Below, piece by piece: positions 18,801-26,727 of a stretch of DNA of 64,000 nt. The notes under the pieces are model-generated. The model did no database searches. It saw nothing but the letters and a program-made list of their open reading frames with translations, and was not told the DNA's origin. The first letter of the stretch is position 1. Every line of letters starts with the position of its first letter. The position numbers and the translations under genes are program-made. Source of the DNA: CAYFXE01 sp964347035 (GTDB taxonomy: Bacteria; Acidobacteriota; Aminicenantia; Aminicenantales; Aminicenantaceae); NCBI GenBank assembly GCA_964347035.1, contig CAYFXE010000006.1:1-64000 (forward strand). Direction: 5' to 3'.

Positions 18801-19151
18801 CTAGTGGATAAATCTTATAGAGAGGGGGTAACGGAATTTTTCCCCGGAGTTCGCTTTGACTGTACCGATGATGACCAACACTATGAAGAGAACGCCTAAA
18901 GCGATAAGAAGGAAAATCCCGATGATAAACAAGATCAAAAACGCCCCAACAATACAATAAATGGTGAATGAAATCTGGAAATTCAGGGATTCTTTTCCTT
19001 GATCATCGACAAACTCTGATTCATCTTTTTTTATGAGCCAGATAACAAGCGGTCCGATGATATTACCCAAAGGAAAGATAAACGCAGCCAACGCCGACAG
19101 GTGACACAACATGGCCCAGGTTCTTTCTTGAGATTCATCCATTTTGACCAT
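18801..19151 (-). CDS. DUF4870 (Tic20-like) small membrane protein
   Basis: Start ATG 19151 is chosen since AAGGAGGT lies 6 nt upstream. The 116-residue protein has WAMLCHLSALAAFIFPLGNIIGPLVIWLIKK, here cited in part, followed by DDQGKESLNFQISF and two further membrane segments. This is the DUF4870 pattern. The function of the family is unknown, though the fold resembles Tic20. It stands alone, convergent with the aldo/keto reductase gene. Confidence 0.85.
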   Translation of the reverse strand: MVKMDESQERTWAMLCHLSALAAFIFPLGNIIGPLVIWLIKKDESEFVDDQGKESLNFQISFTIYCIVGAFLILFIIGIFLLIALGVLFIVLVIIGTVKANSGEKFRYPLSIRFIH

Positions 19152-19268
19152 TTTCGAACCTCCTTCCTTCAAAAGAAGAGAGATGGAATGCTCGTGAAAT
19201 TTGAACTAATTCTTTTTTACAAAACTGTGGCTTTAGAGTCAAGGTTGGAGAGGGAACCTGACAAAATC

Positions 19269-19338
19269 GGGATCAGACCTTGAATTAGGACAAAATGTAT
19301 GAACCATGACAAAATGTCAAAATTCAAGGTTTGACCCC
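19269..19338. repeat. GGGGTCAG-type inverted repeat, copy 2
   Basis: Arms 19269-19286 and 19321-19338 pair at 16 of 18 positions. Both mismatches are A/G differences, so one strand as RNA could still pair by G-U. The loop holds GACAAAATGT twice. The core (read on the minus strand GGGGTCAAACCTTGAATTTTG) resembles the other two copies, and the GAATTTTGACATTTT segment recurs beside copy 3. Confidence 0.75.
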
Positions 19339-19349
19339 CACTTTGTTTT

Positions 19350-20789
19350 TTACCCAGTGGCCTTTAATACAATCTTCCGGAGCTTTTCCTGTATTTTTTT
19401 TGGAAGGGGCTCAGGTTTATGTTCAGCCAGGATGGACTCAACCAATTCAGTTGCCCGTTCCATCAAGCCTTTAGCACCTTTATCACGCCAAGATTCGAAT
19501 GTCTGCCGTTCGAAAAGCTGCGGGTACCACCTCTCCCGAAAATGATTGAGGGTATGTCCTGTTTTCAAGAATTGGCCTTTTGGACCAACATCAGCCACCG
19601 TATCTACACCCAAGCTCTCTTCGTCGACCTTGACTTCCTGAACAAAACCCTTAATCCAGCTCACGATTTCATCGCACAGAGCCAGTTGAGCAAAGGAAAA
19701 AGTCAGCCCAGATTCCAAATAGCCCAAATCGTGAATGATTTGACCTCCAGCTAAGGTGGCCACCATCAAACTGAGGGCTGCCTCAGCTGCGGCCTGCTGG
19801 TCTGGGATTTTGGATTCTGAAGCGCCAGCTAAGGAAAACATCGGGAGCCCATAATAGTGAGCCAGAGCTTGGGTCATTCCTCTCTCCGGCTCACAATACG
19901 TCGAGACCATGGTCCGCATATCCAGATATCCGGGAGGCATACCGGAGACAATCATCGGAGCCCCTTCCTGCTTCAACTGAGAAAGGACTAATCCTACGAG
20001 TGATCCAGCATTATCGCAGGCCAAAGCGCCTGCGGGTGTAATCGGACTTGTAACCCCTGCTGTCGAGGAAGGAATATACAGAGCCGGGATTTTTTTCGAG
20101 GCCAAATAGAGAAGTTTCTGGAGCCCTTCTTTATTGTGGTGCAGCCCAGAGACGACATTTATGTAGCAGGCTATGTTCGGCTTCTCTCGCAAGGCCGCAG
20201 GTCCTCCAACCACAGCTTCTGCCATTTCTACACAATCTGGACAGCCTTCATATTCATAAGAGACAAAAATGATAGGCTTGGTCGTGTAAATCAGCATCGC
20301 CTCCATCTGATAACGGTCAGCCGTTGTCATATTCACATCAGAGGGAAGCAGCATAGACATGACAAAGTCGATATTTGGCAGGGCATCACAGAGAATGATA
20401 GCCTCTCTTGTGTCCTTCAGTAGAGCTTTGCGACGCTTTCTTGTGCGCTGATCGTAAATATTCAGACAATCTGAGCCAGGCCCGTAGAAACACCGGTAAC
20501 CTTCAAGCCTCATAGACGGATTCCCAAGCCGGTCATGAAGAACGACGTTCTTGGGAGCAGAAGCCAACGCTCTCTCTACCAACGGAGAAGAAAGATGAAC
20601 CATGTTTTCCTCGTCGACTCTGGCTCCAGCCTTTTTAAGCAGTTCGATCGCCTCTTGAAGGTCCAAACGCACACCCACCCTTTCGAGTATTTCCAGGCTT
20701 GCCTCATGAATCTGACGGCATTGCTCCTGAGTGAGTCGAGGGAAGGGATTCTTTGGCAAGATGCGCTCTCCTTTATCCTTCTTGCTCAT
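19350..20789 (-). CDS. MttB-family corrinoid methyltransferase, non-pyrrolysine type
   Basis: MttB-family proteins move a methyl group from a quaternary or tertiary amine (trimethylamine, glycine betaine and others) to a corrinoid protein. This 479-residue protein matches over its length (EASLEILERVGVRLD, YGPGSDCLNIYD, ITPAGALA, GGQIIHDLGYLESGLTFS). It is one open frame with no internal TAG, and the expected pyrrolysine region reads GASESKIPDQQ, so it should belong to the non-Pyl branch. The start is immediately after the stop of the MFS transporter, implying an operon. No corrinoid protein or activase gene is nearby. Confidence 0.85.
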   Translation of the reverse strand: MSKKDKGERILPKNPFPRLTQEQCRQIHEASLEILERVGVRLDLQEAIELLKKAGARVDEENMVHLSSPLVERALASAPKNVVLHDRLGNPSMRLEGYRCFYGPGSDCLNIYDQRTRKRRKALLKDTREAIILCDALPNIDFVMSMLLPSDVNMTTADRYQMEAMLIYTTKPIIFVSYEYEGCPDCVEMAEAVVGGPAALREKPNIACYINVVSGLHHNKEGLQKLLYLASKKIPALYIPSSTAGVTSPITPAGALACDNAGSLVGLVLSQLKQEGAPMIVSGMPPGYLDMRTMVSTYCEPERGMTQALAHYYGLPMFSLAGASESKIPDQQAAAEAALSLMVATLAGGQIIHDLGYLESGLTFSFAQLALCDEIVSWIKGFVQEVKVDEESLGVDTVADVGPKGQFLKTGHTLNHFRERWYPQLFERQTFESWRDKGAKGLMERATELVESILAEHKPEPLPKKIQEKLRKIVLKATG

Positions 20790-22038
20790 CTAATCAGCCC
20801 TCCTCTTGATAAACTTTTTCATGATAATGATCGCAGCCAACAAACCCAGAAGACACAATCCAGAAATAAAAAGGAAAAAATACCGGTATCCTAAAGCTCC
20901 AGGATATCCATCCAACATGGCTCCCCCGGTTAGAGGTATAAAAATGTCGGGCGTGTAGCCAATAACCGAAACGACTCCAGTAGCAGTTCCTGTCACAGCG
21001 AGGGGGACGCTCACTTCTTCGAATGTGGCAAAATAAACTCCCCTTAAGGCAAAAATGGCAACAGATGCGATGATGGTATTAGTAATCAGTATGAAAACAA
21101 GGCTGGGACTGCCAGGAGCCAGGATGAAAATCGCGAAGCTAGCGATCAGGATCACGAAGGACCAAGCAATTGTCCGGGAAGCACCGATCTTATCAGCCAA
21201 GAAACCGGCACCCAAGGCCGATATTTTTATCCACATCTTCCCCACACCCAGTGCTCCCCCAAAAACGACACTCATCTCGAAGACATCGGTGGCATAAGGT
21301 GTGAAATAATAGGATCCCCAGTATGCACTGTATGCCGCAAGAATAATAAGGGAAATAAGCCAGACCACAGGCATCTTGATGACTTTAAGGATATCCTGGA
21401 GCCCGATCTTCATCCTTTCTGTTGGTTTTTCTAATAAATCGCGTCTTGAATCATCAAACANNNNNNNNNNCAAACACAAACCAGGCCATAATCCCGATCA
21501 AGATATCCATGATCGAAAATAGGAGGATCACCCTAGACAGGCCAAAGGCTGTGCTTCCCAGCTTGGCAAATATAGCCAGCAAAGCTGTAGAACTGATAAC
21601 CTCGGCCATCCCCCTCCCGCTTTCCAGGATCCCAAAGGCCCTCCCCTGTTGTGTGGGGGGTGCCCATCTTCTTGTCGCCTTGATGAGCGCTGCCCAAAAT
21701 GTAAAAGTCACACTAACACCCCAAAAAGCGTGAATCGCAATACAGATTTTGTAGGAGGGAAATGTGGCAAAATACAAACCAGCTAGGCCAGTCGAAGTCA
21801 TGGAGATGGTGATAAGGGTCTTTGGACCAACTTTGTCAGCCAGCCAGCCACCAGGAAAATAGGAAATCATCGCCATCACACCAAAAACGCTCATCAGCAC
21901 ACCCAATTGAGTATTGGTCAGATGAAGCGCCTCCTGGAGCGGGATATAATACACCTCTCGCAAATAGGGTAAGAGATAGATAATACCGCCGGATAGACAC
22001 AAACAGGCCATGATCAGCCAGCGGCGGAACACATTCAT
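20790..22038 (-). CDS. MFS transporter (interrupted by an assembly gap)
   Basis: The N-terminal half (22038 to 21471) encodes six membrane segments, including the MFS loop GGWLADKVGPKT. The C-terminal half (21460 to 20790) encodes the remaining segments with FLADKIGASR and ends in basic residues. Both are one protein cut by ten N in the central loop. The two parts are in different frames across the N run, so the gap length is nominal. The gene abuts the mttB-like gene, so the cargo may be its methylated amine substrate; this is inference. Confidence 0.85.
21461..21470. other. Assembly gap (10 N) inside the MFS gene
   Basis: Ten N fall in the central loop region of the transporter. Frames do not match across it, so the true missing length is not 10. 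Confidence 0.95.
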
Positions 22039-22171
22039 GGCTAATTCCCTCGAGAAAGCTTATAACACAGCCACCCTAGGGAGTCAAAACCACAATAGAT
22101 ATAGACAGACTGCTTTTTAAAAAAAAGGAAGCCAGGCTTTTTTTGAGGACTGTTATTAGTATTAAAATGTC

Positions 22172-22191
22172 ATTCCTGCGGAAGCAGGAAT
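22172..22191. repeat. REP-like palindrome
   Basis: Perfect 8-bp arms ATTCCTGC (22172-22179) and GCAGGAAT (22184-22191) with a GGAA loop, within the context TGTCATTCCTGCGGAAGCAG. Repeats of this form are widespread intergenic REP-type elements. It lies in the 233-bp gap between the MFS and secretin-like genes; the rest of that gap holds nothing recognisable. Confidence 0.7.
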
Positions 22192-22271
22192 CCAGAAATA
22201 AAAAAAAGGAACTGCTTTATCCGTTTCTAATTGGATTTCATTTTCCAGAGAATAAATAAAACCGGCATGTG

Positions 22272-22991
22272 TTATTTAATGACTAATCCGGAAACAATCA
22301 GGATTAAAGCCTTATCGCCTCCATCCAATTTGGAGACACCGACCACGGTTCTCTCACCGTTCTTAAGGGTCAAAGTTGTATCGATCAGGGTTAACGTGCT
22401 TTCCTTTCCTTCACTTGTGATTCCTAGATGCTCGGCTAGTCTCAACTCAACTTGAAGGATTTCATCCTTCTCCTCTTTGATATAGCGGGGTAACAGGTTG
22501 AGTTTAAAGCTTTTCCCTCCTCCACCCATTCTTTGATATGAACGCTCGTTATCCTGGACCTTGATGAGGGACGAATCCAACAGCTTGAAGGATTTGTATT
22601 TTAACAGGCCGCTCAACTCCTTAATAACGGGATCGGATTTTAGCTCCGTGTCAATTTCCATTATTTCCCCAGGTCTCTTGGAACCCAGGATGAGTTCAAC
22701 GGTGAACTGTAAATCGGCAGGACGGACGTCAATTTCCCTCAGAATCATTCGAAGCTTAGCCATTATGACTGGGATATCCTCGATCACCAGGAGATTCTCG
22801 CTGGGAATGACTTGAATTTTTCCTTTGGGACTTATATGCTGTTTCAGAACTTCGCGAGCTTCGTGGGCATGCATGTATTTGATCTTCACAATTTCTTTAA
22901 CCACTTCAGGCTTCTCATCCAAGGAAAAGAGAAGCTGAGTTGTTCCCGTTAGCAGGAAAAAACACATAAAAATTATCGCGGATTTTTTCAT
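22272..22991 (-). CDS. Secretin-like short protein, third gene of an ECF operon
   Basis: The 239-residue protein has a signal peptide and an N-terminal stretch (KIKYMHAHEAREVLKQHISPKGKI, cited in part; then PSENLLVIEDIPVIMAKL and REID) that matches the N0/N1-type ring-building domain of secretins. The C-terminal half ends in GERTVVGVSKLDGGDKALI, echoing the secretin TVVIGGL strand. It is far too short to be a full secretin. The start overlaps the anti-sigma stop (ATGA, 22988-22991). Confidence 0.7.
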   Translation of the reverse strand: MKKSAIIFMCFFLLTGTTQLLFSLDEKPEVVKEIVKIKYMHAHEAREVLKQHISPKGKIQVIPSENLLVIEDIPVIMAKLRMILREIDVRPADLQFTVELILGSKRPGEIMEIDTELKSDPVIKELSGLLKYKSFKLLDSSLIKVQDNERSYQRMGGGGKSFKLNLLPRYIKEEKDEILQVELRLAEHLGITSEGKESTLTLIDTTLTLKNGERTVVGVSKLDGGDKALILIVSGLVIK

Positions 22992-23503
22992 TTTTCCTCC
23001 TCAAAATCAAAGTCTTTATTGAAAAACCAAGCAATCTTCAGTCCCGTTTCCCTCGAAACCAAGGTCATCGAGACAACTTTTTGCTGAGCCTTATCCATCG
23101 AAGCGACAGAAGGAATTTCCCTAGAGATGGTCATTGTTTCTCTCCTGTCATCAAAATCGTATCTGTATGGCCGAACAACAAAAAGAGTGAGGACGACGAT
23201 CAAAACGGCCATCACGGCATAAGCCCATGATTTTTTAAACGGCCAAGGCATGAGAGGAGAAAATCGAGCTGGCTGCTCCTCGATAGCTCCTCGTATGGCG
23301 CTCTGCCATTCCTGGTCCCTCCAATCCATTCTTTCTTGAGCAAGCCATTCCATTGTTTTATCTAGAGACAACACATAAGATTGATATTCTTCTTGACACT
23401 CAGACCATGTTCCTAGATGTGCCTTGATTTCAGAAATTTTCTTCCGAGAGAGATCTAACCCGACCAAAAGGGGAAGCATTTTTTTTGCCTTTTTACAATT
23501 CAC
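22988..23503 (-). CDS. Anti-sigma factor with degenerate zinc motif
   Basis: The 171-residue protein has an N-terminal anti-sigma-like helix (MNCKKAKKMLPLLVGLDLS), a single membrane segment near 85-105 (WAYAVMAVLIVVLTLFVV) and an extracytoplasmic tail. The zinc anti-sigma pattern HxxxCxxC reads HLGTWSEC: the first cysteine is Trp (TGG, one base from TGC/TGT). It therefore probably does not bind zinc as usual. It overlaps the sigma gene by 4 bp (23500-23503) and the downstream gene by 4 bp. Confidence 0.8.
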   Translation of the reverse strand: MNCKKAKKMLPLLVGLDLSRKKISEIKAHLGTWSECQEEYQSYVLSLDKTMEWLAQERMDWRDQEWQSAIRGAIEEQPARFSPLMPWPFKKSWAYAVMAVLIVVLTLFVVRPYRYDFDDRRETMTISREIPSVASMDKAQQKVVSMTLVSRETGLKIAWFFNKDFDFEEEK

Positions 23504-24081
23504 TCGATGACCCCTTTGTTTCCGTAATATTCTCTGAATTGATCTCTAATCTTTCGACGTGCCCGAGAGAGATGAGTCCGGATACTTAAAGATGAGCAAC
23601 CAAGAATCGCTGATGTCTCCTGAATGGAGAAGCCATTCCCATCCCTCAAAAGGAAAATGATCTTTTCTTTGGGAGTTAACGCGCGAAGAACACGCTCGAG
23701 TTTCAGCTTAATCTCTTTTTTTAGATATTGTCCTTCCGGGCTTAGGGAAATCCTGTCGGTTGAATTCCTCTGACGCTTTATCAAGTCATGATACTTTTTC
23801 TTCTCTCTCAGGAAGTCATATGCCGAGTTGACTGTTATTCGATAAATCCAACTTTTAAAACTTTTTCCTCTTTTAAATGTCCCAAGATGTCTAAAGGTTC
23901 TGATCAGGGCCTCCTGACATATTTCTTTAGCTTCTTCCAAATTGCCAGTCATTCGATAGGCCATGTTTAAAAGTCCCTGGCGGTAAGGCTGGAGGAGTCG
24001 TTCAAAGGATCGATGGTCGCCTTCGAGAATAGCCTCGACCAATTCATCTTCATTCTTCATCCACATTAATATACTCTGCAT
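23500..24081 (-). CDS. ECF sigma factor (RpoE-like)
   Basis: The 193-residue protein has sigma2 (SFERLLQPYRQGLLNMAYRM, ICQEALIRTFRHL, FKSWIYRITVNSAYDFLRE) and sigma4 (LTPKEKIIFLLRDGNGFSIQETSAILG followed by SIRTHLSRARRKIRD; cited in part). It would direct RNA polymerase to an envelope-related regulon held in check by the overlapping anti-sigma. The start could be 24081 or the ATG at MKNEDE; no strong ribosome binding site decides. No recognised matching promoter was found upstream. Confidence 0.9.
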   Translation of the reverse strand: MQSILMWMKNEDELVEAILEGDHRSFERLLQPYRQGLLNMAYRMTGNLEEAKEICQEALIRTFRHLGTFKRGKSFKSWIYRITVNSAYDFLREKKKYHDLIKRQRNSTDRISLSPEGQYLKKEIKLKLERVLRALTPKEKIIFLLRDGNGFSIQETSAILGCSSLSIRTHLSRARRKIRDQFREYYGNKGVIE

Positions 24082-24196
24082 AAGCTGGAAATGTTAAGGG
24101 ATAATATCATGTCGAAATGGATAGGATTTGCTAAAACCGAAAAAATATCAGACAATTTCTTTTTTAAACATAAACCTAGGTGGTTGGAGGAATACT

Positions 24197-24772
24197 GTGA
24201 AAATATCTTTAGGGGCCAAAACCTTGATCTATCCCACTCCTGTTTTAATCGTGGGCACCTATGATAAGGATGGAAAACCCAATGTGATGACGGTGGCTTG
24301 GGGAGGAATTTGTTGTTCGAGCCCTCCCTGTATTGCTATTTCCTTGAGGAAGGTGACTTACTCCTACAAAAGTATTATCGAGAGAAGAGCCTTCAGTATC
24401 AATATCCCCTCTGAGAAATATGTGGTTGAATCTGATTACGTCGGGATGGTTTCAGGGAAAAGAGAAGACAAATTTTTTACGACCGGACTAACCGCTGTTC
24501 GCTGTGAACACGTGGATGCGCCCTACATCGAGGAGTTTCCGCTCATCCTAGAGTGCAGATTGCTTCATTCTTTCGAGATCGGTTTGCATACACAATTCAT
24601 CGGTGAAATCATCGATACCAAGGCTGATTTAACTGTTTTGGACGAAGGAAATTTCCCCGATATCGAAAAAGTAAAACCTATCCTATTTGCTCCAGAAAAT
24701 CGAACCTACCATGGAATCGGTCGTTTCCTCGGCTTGGCTTTTTCCTTAGGAAAAAAGATGAAATCTTCTTAA
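24197..24772 (+). CDS. Flavin reductase-like FMN-binding split-barrel protein
   Basis: Start GTG 24197 is chosen because GGAGG lies 6 nt upstream; longer in-frame extensions to 24128 lack one. The 191-residue protein shows the split-barrel pattern TPVLIVGTYDKDGKPNVMTVAW and SSPPCIAISLRK, then FSINIPSEKYV. Members bind FMN and reduce flavin or act as small oxidoreductases. A conserved CC pair follows GGI. No partner monooxygenase is adjacent. Confidence 0.85.
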   Translation: MKISLGAKTLIYPTPVLIVGTYDKDGKPNVMTVAWGGICCSSPPCIAISLRKVTYSYKSIIERRAFSINIPSEKYVVESDYVGMVSGKREDKFFTTGLTAVRCEHVDAPYIEEFPLILECRLLHSFEIGLHTQFIGEIIDTKADLTVLDEGNFPDIEKVKPILFAPENRTYHGIGRFLGLAFSLGKKMKSS

Positions 24773-24826
24773 AAATCCGATAAAATAAAAAAGATTTCTT
24801 AACAATCAGCATCCAAGGAGGATAGA

Positions 24827-25570
24827 TTGATCAGAACCAATAAAAAACTTTGTTTAATTTCTGGACTTCTCCTTCTAGGTTTTCTTGTTTCCTGTGCAAC
24901 AATAAGCGGCCAAAAGGAAGAAGCTTCTCCAGCCCCGACAGTCAAACGTGTTGAGGACGCTATCGATGTGATGACGGAAATCATGAATATTCCTGAGGAA
25001 AGCATTCCGACGGCTTTGCTGCGTAACGCTTTCGGTATTGCCATCATCCCCCGTGTGTTCAAGGCTGCTTATGTCCTAGGCGGCCAGCACGGCAAAGGCA
25101 TTTTAGTCGTTCAAACTTCAGATGGTGAATGGAGCAATCCCTCTTTCATCGCTATCACAGGAGGGAGCATTGGCTGGCAGATCGGCGTTCAATCTGCGGA
25201 CTTCATCCTAGTGTTCAAGAGCAAAAGGAGTGTTGAAAACATCACTCGAGGTAAATTCACTCTGGGAGCCGATGCCAGTGTGGCGGCAGGACCTGTTGGA
25301 CGGGGAGCCGAAGCCAGCACGGATATCGCCCTCAAGGCGGAGATCTATTCATACCAACGGAGCCGTGGACTGTTCGCTGGCATTTCTATAAAGGGTGCTT
25401 CTCTCCGTATCGACCATGAGGCGAATGCGGCCTTCTACGAGAATAGAGGGATAAGCCCCAAAGAAATTTTATCCGAGCAACTGCTGTCTACCCCTCCTGT
25501 GGCTGCTAAACTGAAGGAAGTCCTTACAAAATATACCAAGTCATCTCCGAATTCTTCACCCCTCTCATAG
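24827..25570 (+). CDS. SYLF (Ysc84-like) domain lipoprotein
   Basis: Start is TTG 24827, preceded by AAGGAGG. A lipobox LVSC near residue 23 suggests a lipid anchor. The rest is the SYLF domain: FGIAIIPRVFKAAYVLGGQHGKG, cited in part, then GGSIGWQIGVQSADFILVF and TLGADASVAAGPVGRGAEA. In eukaryotes this domain binds phosphoinositides; in bacteria the role is unclear but points to lipid binding. It appears to be a single gene. Confidence 0.88.
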   Translation: MIRTNKKLCLISGLLLLGFLVSCATISGQKEEASPAPTVKRVEDAIDVMTEIMNIPEESIPTALLRNAFGIAIIPRVFKAAYVLGGQHGKGILVVQTSDGEWSNPSFIAITGGSIGWQIGVQSADFILVFKSKRSVENITRGKFTLGADASVAAGPVGRGAEASTDIALKAEIYSYQRSRGLFAGISIKGASLRIDHEANAAFYENRGISPKEILSEQLLSTPPVAAKLKEVLTKYTKSSPNSSPLS

Positions 25571-25648
25571 AGATCACACAGCTGCTACCATTACTGGAAA
25601 ATGCTGATTAAGTCTAAAAAAAATTTGTGAAAAAAATAAAACTTTTGC

Positions 25649-25675
25649 TTGACAATTGTGTTTTATTCCTATAAA
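25649..25675 (+). promoter_or_regulatory. Candidate sigma70-type promoter of the structured RNA
   Basis: TTGACA (25649-25654, perfect -35) and TATAAA (25670-25675) are separated by 15 nt, or 16 nt to ATAAAA. Transcription would start near 25682. There is no downstream coding gene on this strand before 26080, where genes run the other way. Confidence 0.5.
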
Positions 25676-25681
25676 AGGAAT

Positions 25682-25850
25682 TACATCTAGCTAAGAAGGA
25701 TCAGGAGCGGGAGTGCAAATCTCCACTAACCTACTAACAGGAATTATCAATCAGTCTTATAGAGGATTTTAAGGAGGGCCGAGGTTAAGAATCCAACCCT
25801 TTAACCCGCTCTTTTCTTCCTTTTCCAACTGGCACGGCCCTCCTTACATA
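25682..25850 (+). ncRNA. Candidate structured non-coding RNA
   Basis: No ORF fits here. An 11-bp perfect pair links 25771-25781 with 25835-25845 (AAGGAGGGCCG and its complement). Nested in it, 25783-25788 pairs with 25801-25806. A third helix pairs 25705-25711 (GAGCGGG) with 25805-25811, crossing the first, so it is a pseudoknot or an alternative fold. A short GGAG/CTCC hairpin sits at 25711-25724. The promoter at 25649 is at the right distance. I cannot assign it to a known RNA family. The rest of the 509-bp gap (25851-26079) shows nothing. Confidence 0.4.
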
Positions 25851-26079
25851 TCTATTTCATCTTTTCGATACTACGAATACTGCCAGAACATTTCTGTAGA
25901 GACAATCGCCTTTAAGGGTGTTTTTCAGGATTAATTTTGTATTATTTCCTTAGCCTCTAAAGGTGAGGGGAAGGGAAAATATCATCGAGGAAAGTAATCC
26001 AGCTAAACAGAGTGTTTTAAAAGATGAGTCTTTTTTCCTGGCATCTTCAACTTAATTAATGCCAGGATCAGCTACCTAG

Positions 26080-26316
26080 TTATTCTTTTTCTACGATCTC
26101 AAGATTAACTCTCTTTTTCAGCTTCATCCCTGCAGCACCGAGAATAACTCTGATTGCCTGAGCATTTCTTCCCTGTTTTCCGATAATTTTGCCCAAATCC
26201 TCCTGAGCAACCTTCAATTCTAAGATTGATGTTTGTTCTCCCTGTAATTCGGAAACCTTGACTTTGTCTGGATTGTCCACTAACGCTTTGGCAATTAATT
26301 CTACGAGTTCTTTCAC
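26080..26316 (-). CDS. khpA: KH-domain RNA-binding protein KhpA
   Basis: The 78-residue single KH domain matches KhpA/YlqC, an RNA-binding partner of KhpB. The GxxG loop is in GKIIGKQGR (G46-G49). The start is GTG 26316 with GGAGG 6 nt upstream, located inside the end of the preceding 70-residue gene, whose TGA overlaps the GTG (translational coupling). In many bacteria khpA follows rpsP; here rpsP is absent. Confidence 0.9.
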   Translation of the reverse strand: MKELVELIAKALVDNPDKVKVSELQGEQTSILELKVAQEDLGKIIGKQGRNAQAIRVILGAAGMKLKKRVNLEIVEKE

Positions 26317-26525
26317 AATAACCTCCCTATATATTTAGATTGTTTTTCCACAATCAACATTTTATCCAATTCTTCGAAAAAGTTTTTTGCTTCCCTTACA
26401 TCCTTTGACTTACTTCCTGTAGAAAGCCCTCTCCTAGTTTCTGTTTCACATTGCAATGAAACTTTGCCATTCAAGCTAGAGAAAGAAAGCTTCAGCTTCC
26501 CTCCCTTTTTCCTGTTCATATTCAA
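26313..26525 (-). CDS. Small basic protein upstream of khpA, unknown
   Basis: The 70-residue, lysine- and arginine-rich protein is not recognised. Its stop TGA overlaps the khpA GTG start (4 bp), and the khpA ribosome binding site is inside it, which supports it being translated. It has no membrane segment. The sequence REAKNFFEELDKMLIVEKQSK is likely helical. The start may be 26525 or the second Met. Confidence 0.5.
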   Translation of the reverse strand: MNMNRKKGGKLKLSFSSLNGKVSLQCETETRRGLSTGSKSKDVREAKNFFEELDKMLIVEKQSKYIGRLL

Positions 26526-26727
26526 TTTAGATAAAAATTATCACACAAAATAAGACAAAGTCAATTTTCATCTTGATATAGCCGCTTTGCTGCGGTTTTA
26601 GTTCCTTTAATGTCCTCCGACGCTGGTCTGCTTGAAGGCTTTCTCTAGAACTTCGGCCAAACACACAAAACGCTCCTTGATAAACCATTCTGCTCGGATG
26701 GCCTAGGATCGTCTGAACCTGATGTGT

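Noticed and set aside
21471..22038. Separate short membrane protein
   Set aside because: It is the first half of the MFS transporter cut by the N gap.
26526..26727. Short minus-strand open frame (about 30 codons ending in TSVGGH) before the YyaL-type gene end
   Set aside because: Too short and preceded by a stop; could be a gene tail but I cannot support it.
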